Assembly (NCBI GenBank): GCA_900754075.1
Contig: CAAEBN010000081.1
Coordinates: 1 to 59,084 of the forward strand
DNA length: 59,084 nt
Source of the DNA: an uncultured Collinsella sp.
Lineage (GTDB): Bacteria > Actinomycetota > Coriobacteriia > Coriobacteriales > Coriobacteriaceae
Direction of reading: 5' to 3'
In this document: one piece after another, positions 54,197-59,084 of the stretch
Layout of the letters: every line of letters starts with the position of its first letter
Numbering within the stretch: the first letter of the stretch is position 1
Position numbers and translations under genes: made by a program
Notes under the pieces: model-generated
The model's database searches: none
What the model was told of the DNA's origin: nothing
The model's input: the letters and a program-made list of their open reading frames with translations, nothing else

Positions 54197-55483
54197 ATGT
54201 CGGTCGATATAGCCACGTATGTCTACGATCTTGCCGTTGCCGCCAAGGCAGCGTCGGCCTCGCTTGCCACGGCGAGCGACGAGCAGCGCCAGGAAGCCGT
54301 GTGCGCCATGGCCGCGGCGCTGCGCGATGGTGTCGACTCCATCGTCGCCGCCAACGAGCTCGATATGTCCGCTGCGCGCGATGCGGGCACCTCAGCGGGG
54401 CTCCTCGACCGTCTGCTGTTGACGCCCGAGCGCGTCGAGGGCATGGCCGCCGGCCTGGAGAAGCTCGCTGAGCTGCCCGATCCTGTCGGCCGCGTGCTCG
54501 ACCACCGCGTGCTTGCAAGCGGCGTGGACCTCACCCGCGTGAGCGTACCGCTGGGCCTGGTCGCCATGGTCTATGAGGCGCGCCCCAACGTGACGGCCGA
54601 TGCCGCGGGCATCTGCATCCGCACCGGCAACGCCTGCATTCTGCGCGGCGGTTCGCTGGCTTATCACTCGTGCGCCATGATTTCCGAGTTGCTGGCCGAT
54701 GCGCTTGAGGCCCAGGGTTTCCCGCGCGAGGCTATCTCGATGATCGAGTCCACCGACCGCGAGGCCACCGGCGAGCTCATGAAGCTCCGCGGCATCGTCG
54801 ACGTGCTCATTCCGCGTGGCGGTGCGGGCCTGATCCAGCGCTGCGTGCGCGAGTCGCTTGTGCCGGTGATCGAGACGGGCACGGGCAACTGCCATATCTA
54901 TGTGCATGAATCCGCCGACTTTGACAAGGCGCTCAACATTATCGTCAATGCCAAGACCCAGCGCGTGGGCGTGTGCAATGCCGCCGAGTCGCTGCTGGTC
55001 GACCGTGCCGTTGCTGATCGCTTCTTGCCCGCAGTCGTTGCCGTGCTGCACGACCACGGCGTGCTCATTCACGGCGATGAGACCACGTGCGCCGCATGCG
55101 CCGACGCTGGGCTTGCCGAGGGCGACAACTATGTTGCCGCGACTGAGGAGGACTGGGGCCGTGAGTACCTGGCGCTCGAGATAAGCGTGAAGGTCGTGGC
55201 GAACGAGGACGAGGCCATCGCGCACATCAACCGCTACGGCACCATGCATTCCGAGGCCATCGTTGCCGAGGACGAGGATGCCTGTGAGCGCTTCCTGGAT
55301 GCGGTCGATGCCTCGGCCGTGTACGCCAACGCCAGCACGCGCTTCACTGACGGCGGCGAGTTTGGGCTGGGTGCCGAGATCGGCATCTCGACCCAAAAGC
55401 TCCACGCCCGCGGCCCCTTTGCCGCCGAGGCCCTCACCACCTACAAATACAAGCTCCGCGGCACCGGCCAGGTCCGCCCCTAA
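54197..55483 (+). CDS. proA: Gamma-glutamyl phosphate reductase
   Basis: A 428-residue NADPH enzyme for the second step of proline synthesis. VPLGLVAMVYEARPNVTADAAGICIRTGN, the catalytic Cys in RVGVCNAAESLLVD, and the C-terminal GAEIGISTQKLHARGPFAAEALTTYKY. GAGAAAGGGC precedes the ATG. Confidence 0.95.
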   Translation: MSVDIATYVYDLAVAAKAASASLATASDEQRQEAVCAMAAALRDGVDSIVAANELDMSAARDAGTSAGLLDRLLLTPERVEGMAAGLEKLAELPDPVGRVLDHRVLASGVDLTRVSVPLGLVAMVYEARPNVTADAAGICIRTGNACILRGGSLAYHSCAMISELLADALEAQGFPREAISMIESTDREATGELMKLRGIVDVLIPRGGAGLIQRCVRESLVPVIETGTGNCHIYVHESADFDKALNIIVNAKTQRVGVCNAAESLLVDRAVADRFLPAVVAVLHDHGVLIHGDETTCAACADAGLAEGDNYVAATEEDWGREYLALEISVKVVANEDEAIAHINRYGTMHSEAIVAEDEDACERFLDAVDASAVYANASTRFTDGGEFGLGAEIGISTQKLHARGPFAAEALTTYKYKLRGTGQVRP

Positions 55484-55494
55484 CGCCCGCGCAA

Positions 55495-55535
55495 AAAACC
55501 ACTGCAAAGGGGACAAGCGCCTTTGCAGTGGTTTT
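55495..55535. repeat. REP-like element with changed arms
   Basis: AAAACCACTGCAAAGG pairs perfectly with CCTTTGCAGTGGTTTT. Compared with the usual CCACCACAAAGG, two stem bases differ and both are matched in the other arm. Core GGGGACAAGCGCC. Confidence 0.85.
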
Positions 55536-55539
55536 GGTG

Positions 55540-56139
55540 TTAAGCCTGGAAGGTGTCGCGGTCGGGGGCGAAGGACTGCATGGCTGCGATGGTGCGGTCG
55601 AAGAGCTCGGGAAGCTCCCAGCCCAGCATCTCGGCGCCCTGCGAAATTACATCGCGCGAGCAGCCGGCGGCAAAGCGCTTGTCCTTGAACTTCTTCTTGA
55701 GCGACTTGGTCGTAAAGTCCATGACGCTCTTGCTCGGGCGCATGATGACGGCGGCGCCGATCAGGCCGGTGAGCTCATCGCAGGCAAACAGGATCTTTTC
55801 CATCTGCAGCTCGGGCTTGGGCAGCGAAGAGTTGAAATCGGACGTGTGTGTCTGGATGGCACGGATAAGCTCGGGAGTCGCACCCTCACCCTCGAGAATC
55901 TCGGCGGCATAGACGGTGTGGTTCATGGGGTCATCCTCATGCTCCTCCCAATCCAAGTCGTGCAGCAGGCCGACGATGCCCCAAAACTCCTCGTTCTCGG
56001 GGTCGAACTCGCGCGCAAAGTAGCGCATGGTGCCCTCGACGGTCTCGCCGTGCGTGATGTGGAACGGGTCCTTGTTGTGCTCGTTGAGCAGTTCGAACGC
56101 ACGGTCGCGGGTGATTCCGGCGGTAAGCAGCTCTGCCAT
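55540..56139 (-). CDS. HD-domain protein
   Basis: A 199-residue metal-dependent phosphohydrolase domain of the HD superfamily. ITHGETVEGTMRYFA (first His), GLLHDLDWEEH (HD pair), HTVYAAEIL and the later DELTGL. Length fits the short 'HDIG-like' group; substrate unknown. GGAGTCTGTT precedes the ATG. Confidence 0.83.
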   Translation of the reverse strand: MAELLTAGITRDRAFELLNEHNKDPFHITHGETVEGTMRYFAREFDPENEEFWGIVGLLHDLDWEEHEDDPMNHTVYAAEILEGEGATPELIRAIQTHTSDFNSSLPKPELQMEKILFACDELTGLIGAAVIMRPSKSVMDFTTKSLKKKFKDKRFAAGCSRDVISQGAEMLGWELPELFDRTIAAMQSFAPDRDTFQA

Positions 56140-56195
56140 AACAGACTCCTTGTGCTCGTAGGTATCGATAAGAATGAATACTACTAGAACAAGAA

Positions 56196-56232
56196 AACCG
56201 CCACAAAGGTACCTGTCCCCTTTGTGGCGGTT
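56196..56232. repeat. REP-like element with changed arms
   Basis: AACCGCCACAAAGG pairs perfectly with CCTTTGTGGCGGTT. One pair differs from the family and is compensated (A-T to G-C). Core GGTACCTGTCCCC. Confidence 0.85.
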
Positions 56233-56247
56233 CTTGGTACGGATGGG

Positions 56248-56733
56248 TTAGTTGAGGGCGGCTTGGGCTAGGCGGGCTTCGGCGTCCTCCTCGGTGACAC
56301 CCAGGGCCACGGCGAACTCCTCGATGGAGCGGCGCTTGGCTTCCTTGAGTACGCGCATGTAGTAAGAGCTGGGTTTTTTATCTGCTTCCTCGGCCTGGCG
56401 AATACGGTGCATCATGGTTTTTGCCACGCGGACCGTCTCGGGCGCGCCCAGCTTGAGCTGCTGCTTAAAGTGCGTCTCCTCCAGCGAGCTGTTGCGCTCG
56501 GTAAAGGTGTCGCACTCCAGCTCGTCGTAGTGGCTCAGCAGGTGCTCGGCATCTTGCTGGGAGATGGCGGCATGCAAACGGTCGGCCTGCGCCACGGGAT
56601 ACATGAGGATCGTCTGCGCATGTCCCTGCTTGGTCTCGAGCAACAGCATGGGCTGCGGCGTGTCGTCCCTAAAACCGACGACGGTGCAGACTCCCTGACC
56701 CGGATGAATGACGTGTTGACCGATTGAGAACAT
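56248..56733 (-). CDS. CarD family transcriptional regulator
   Basis: A 161-residue RNA-polymerase-binding factor of the CarD/CdnL type. The N-terminal Tudor-like domain starts FSIGQHVIHPGQGVCTVVGF, and the helical C-terminal part includes SSYYMRVLKEAKRRSIEEFA. In actinobacteria such proteins stabilise open promoter complexes. GGAGGTAGCATG gives a strong ribosome site. Confidence 0.9.
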   Translation of the reverse strand: MFSIGQHVIHPGQGVCTVVGFRDDTPQPMLLLETKQGHAQTILMYPVAQADRLHAAISQQDAEHLLSHYDELECDTFTERNSSLEETHFKQQLKLGAPETVRVAKTMMHRIRQAEEADKKPSSYYMRVLKEAKRRSIEEFAVALGVTEEDAEARLAQAALN

Positions 56734-57075
56734 GCTACCTCCAACTTATACGAATTCACGTATGTTAAGAATACCACGCTGACGTGCGTAAACCCTTACT
56801 TTATGCAGGAAAAGCACACAACTCCGATAGGTAAGAGTATTCGATAAAATGCACCACCCATTCATATGTTTATTCAGTTCCAACGCGTGCATAATCTGCA
56901 GGCAAACCGCCAACTTTGTACTGCCGCGCAGGAGCGGTAGTCATTTTTGTGCATATGCAATATCTATTAGCTTTACCCTGCGACAGTGTGCGTCGCTTGT
57001 GATAGAGTGCTACAAACTCTGGCTTTTGCCCTACGAGTGACCAAGAGCTCGGGGGCTTTAACTCAAGGAGGATCT
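56734..57075. other. Gene-free stretch of about 340 bases between carD and argS
   Basis: Holds the divergent control regions of carD and argS. A possible argS promoter is GCGACA, 17 bases, TAGAGT (56981-57009), then a long leader to the AAGGAGG at 57065-57071. No small gene is supported. Confidence 0.4.
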
Positions 57076-58929
57076 ATGCCCGAGAAGATTGAAGAGCTGG
57101 TACGCGCTGCGCTTGCTGCGGCCCAGGAGGCCGGCGACCTTTCCGCATTTGAACTTGACGATTGCGCCATCGAGCGACCGGCTGACACTTCTCATGGCGA
57201 GTGGACCTCCACCATGGCCCTGAAGTCCGCCAAGCTGGCCCACTGCGCCCCGCGCAAGATTGCCGAGGCCGTCGTTGCCCATATGCCCGAGGATCCCGCA
57301 ATCGAGAAGGTCGAGATCGCCGGCCCCGGTTTCATCAACTTCTACCTCTCCGTTGCCGTCAAGAACGCCATCTTCGGCGAGGCCCGCGAGAAGGGCATGG
57401 ACTTCGCTAAGTCCAACGTCGGCGGCGGCCTGAAGACCCAGGTCGAGTTCGTTTCCGCCAACCCCGTCGGCCCCATGCACATTGGCCATGGCCGCTGGGC
57501 CGCGCTGGGCGACTCCCTTTGCCGCGTTATGGACCACGCCGGTTACGACATCCAGCGTGAGTTCTACATCAATGACCACGGCTCTCAGATGAACACCTTC
57601 GGCAACTCCATCAGCACGCGTTACATGCAGCTTGCCGACATCATCGCCAAGCAGGGCGTGGATATCGATGAGGCTCACAAGATTCTGATCGCTGACCGCG
57701 ATGCCTTTGTCGCCGACGAGAACGACGAGCACCCCGAGACCCATCCGTACCAGGACAACTTTGCCGAGACCCTGGGCAAGGACTCCTATGGCGGCGACTA
57801 CATCATCGACGAGGCCGCCGAGTTCTGGCGCACCGACGGCGATAAGTGGGTCAACGCCGACCCGCAGGAGCGCATGGAGAGCTTCCGCGAGCGCGGCTAC
57901 GTAAAGATGGTCGACAACATGCGCGACCTCTGCCACGCCGTCAACTGCGACTTCGATCGTTGGTACTCCGAGCGCTCGCTGTACGTAAAGGACACCGAGG
58001 GCGAGACCGCCGGCACCTCTGCCGTCGACCGCGCTTTCGAGAAGCTCGACAAGATGGGCTACCTCTACACCAAGGACGGCGCCCTGTGGTTCCGCTCCAC
58101 CGATTTGGGCGACGACAAGGACCGCGTCCTGATCAAGTCCGACGGCGAGTACACCTACTTCGCCTCCGACGTTGCCTATCACTGGGATAAGTTCCAGCGC
58201 GTCGACCACGTCATCGACATCTGGGGCGCCGACCACCACGGCTACATCGAGCGCGTCCGCTGCGTCTGCGACGCTCTTGGCTATCCCGGCAAGTTCGAGG
58301 TTCTGCTGGGCCAGCTCGTCAACCTGCTGCGCAATGGCAAGCCCGTCCGTATGTCCAAGCGCAAGGGCACCATGGTGACCCTGCAGGAGCTTGTTGACGA
58401 GGTCGGCTCCGACGCCGCTCGTTACACGCTCATCTCCAAGAGCTCCAACCAGATGGTCGACTTCGATATCGAGGCCGTTAAGAAGCGCGACAACTCCAAC
58501 CCGGTGTACTACGTGCAGTACGCTCACGCCCGCGTGTGCTCCATCCTGCGTCGTGCCGCCGACGTTACCGCCGAGCAGGCCGCCGAGATGGGCATGAAGG
58601 CCGTCGCCGCCAAGGCCATCGGTGAGAACGTCGATTACTCTCTGCTGACCGACCCTACCGAGCTCGCCCTGTCGCGCAAGCTCAACGAGCTTACCGACCT
58701 TATCGCCAGCTGCGCTCGCGACCGCGCTCCGTTCCGTCTGACGCACTTTGCCGAGGAGCTCGCCGGTGACTTCCACAGCTTCTACGCTGCCTGCCAGGTT
58801 CTGCCGAGCGAGGGACGTCCCGTCGACCCCGAGCTTTCGCGCGCCCGTCTGGCCGCTTGCGACGCCGTCCGCGTGACGCTCGCCCTGGTGCTCACCCTTG
58901 TTGGCGTGACCGCCCCCGAGCAGATGTAA
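57076..58929 (+). CDS. argS: Arginyl-tRNA synthetase
   Basis: A 617-residue class I synthetase. VSANPVGPMHIGHGRWAALGD contains the HIGH motif, RMSKRKGTMVTL the KMSK-type motif, and the C-terminal helical anticodon domain (HFAEELAGDFHSFYAACQVLP) is complete. The N-terminal tRNA-binding Add-1 domain is present. The ATG at 57076 has CAAGGAGGATCT upstream; the longer reading is leader. Confidence 0.95.
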   Translation: MPEKIEELVRAALAAAQEAGDLSAFELDDCAIERPADTSHGEWTSTMALKSAKLAHCAPRKIAEAVVAHMPEDPAIEKVEIAGPGFINFYLSVAVKNAIFGEAREKGMDFAKSNVGGGLKTQVEFVSANPVGPMHIGHGRWAALGDSLCRVMDHAGYDIQREFYINDHGSQMNTFGNSISTRYMQLADIIAKQGVDIDEAHKILIADRDAFVADENDEHPETHPYQDNFAETLGKDSYGGDYIIDEAAEFWRTDGDKWVNADPQERMESFRERGYVKMVDNMRDLCHAVNCDFDRWYSERSLYVKDTEGETAGTSAVDRAFEKLDKMGYLYTKDGALWFRSTDLGDDKDRVLIKSDGEYTYFASDVAYHWDKFQRVDHVIDIWGADHHGYIERVRCVCDALGYPGKFEVLLGQLVNLLRNGKPVRMSKRKGTMVTLQELVDEVGSDAARYTLISKSSNQMVDFDIEAVKKRDNSNPVYYVQYAHARVCSILRRAADVTAEQAAEMGMKAVAAKAIGENVDYSLLTDPTELALSRKLNELTDLIASCARDRAPFRLTHFAEELAGDFHSFYAACQVLPSEGRPVDPELSRARLAACDAVRVTLALVLTLVGVTAPEQM

Positions 58930-59065
58930 GCTGCGGGTCATTTGACTGTCCAGGTTTGGTTTAACTGAGCCTTGAAAGCCCGATCTCCATCGCGGAGGTG
59001 ATCGCGCGAATTATTGTGGTGTAAGAGGGAGGGCCGCGTCAGCGCCCCCTGCGCCTAAGGCTATT

Positions 59066-59082
59066 CCGCCACGCCGTGGCGG
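59066..59082. other. Hairpin at the window end
   Basis: CCGCCAC-GCC-GTGGCGG. The last 155 bases show no coding start. The hairpin could belong to a downstream leader or terminator cut by the window edge. Confidence 0.35.
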
Positions 59083-59084
59083 TC

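Overview
The window reads as a piece of chromosome from a high-GC Gram-positive gut bacterium of the class Coriobacteriia, most like Collinsella. This is an inference from codon and GC style, a lone CarD regulator, a Tat-dependent PstS lipoprotein, and AUG/GUG starts with AAAGGA/AGGAGG ribosome sites; no rRNA or species marker is present. About 53 protein genes and one tRNA can be supported. Most are housekeeping genes, packed closely on both strands. No phage, complete insertion sequence or CRISPR array was seen.

Layout: 0.4-6.5 kb carries tgt, a LOG-family protein, a DinJ/YafQ-type toxin-antitoxin pair, a DegV protein, a HAD phosphatase and an M20 dipeptidase. 6.8-10.5 kb is a pstSCAB phosphate-uptake operon. 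10.7-13.3 kb has an ABC-F ATPase and a Cof-type HAD phosphatase. 13.5-21.1 kb is rich in metal genes: a DtxR/MntR-type regulator; a zinc/cadmium efflux set (SmtB-type repressor, free-standing HMA protein, P1B ATPase) with clear SmtB-type operators; and, after a nuclease-like orphan and a DEDDh exonuclease, a His-rich putative manganese exporter. 21.2-26.6 kb has YaiI, a DUF308 membrane protein, a nitroreductase, two tandem histidine phosphatases, a short DUF1015-like protein and an M20 peptidase. 26.7-27.8 kb holds a second member of the nuclease-like orphan family. 28.1-30.5 kb is serC-serA.

30.6-33.0 kb is the most accessory-looking part. A MazG-type pyrophosphohydrolase gene overlaps, by 8 bases, a gene for a GIY-YIG/DUF2075 nuclease-helicase. 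It is followed on the other strand by a 63-residue orphan and a 182-bp intergenic repeat. 33.4-44.6 kb holds a K+/H+ antiporter, a PPP phosphatase, a Wzx-like flippase, L-lactate permease, pckA, a B3/B4 protein, a MarR regulator, a second DegV and a minimal MGMT-like protein. 45-59 kb has trpS, a WecA-like transferase, a candidate structured RNA, a PflX-like radical SAM protein, tRNA-Ala(CGC), a tail-anchored coiled-coil protein, pncB, proB, a proline iminopeptidase lying between proB and proA, proA, an HD-domain protein, carD and argS.

Intergenic space is unusually rich in palindromic repeats of several families, many built around GGGGAC/GTCCCC. One family occurs at least eight times, with base changes in one arm matched in the other, which suggests a REP-like element (no REP-associated transposase lies in this window). 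The best candidates for something undescribed are the MazG + GIY-YIG/DUF2075 pair, the two-member nuclease-like orphan family, and the repeat families.
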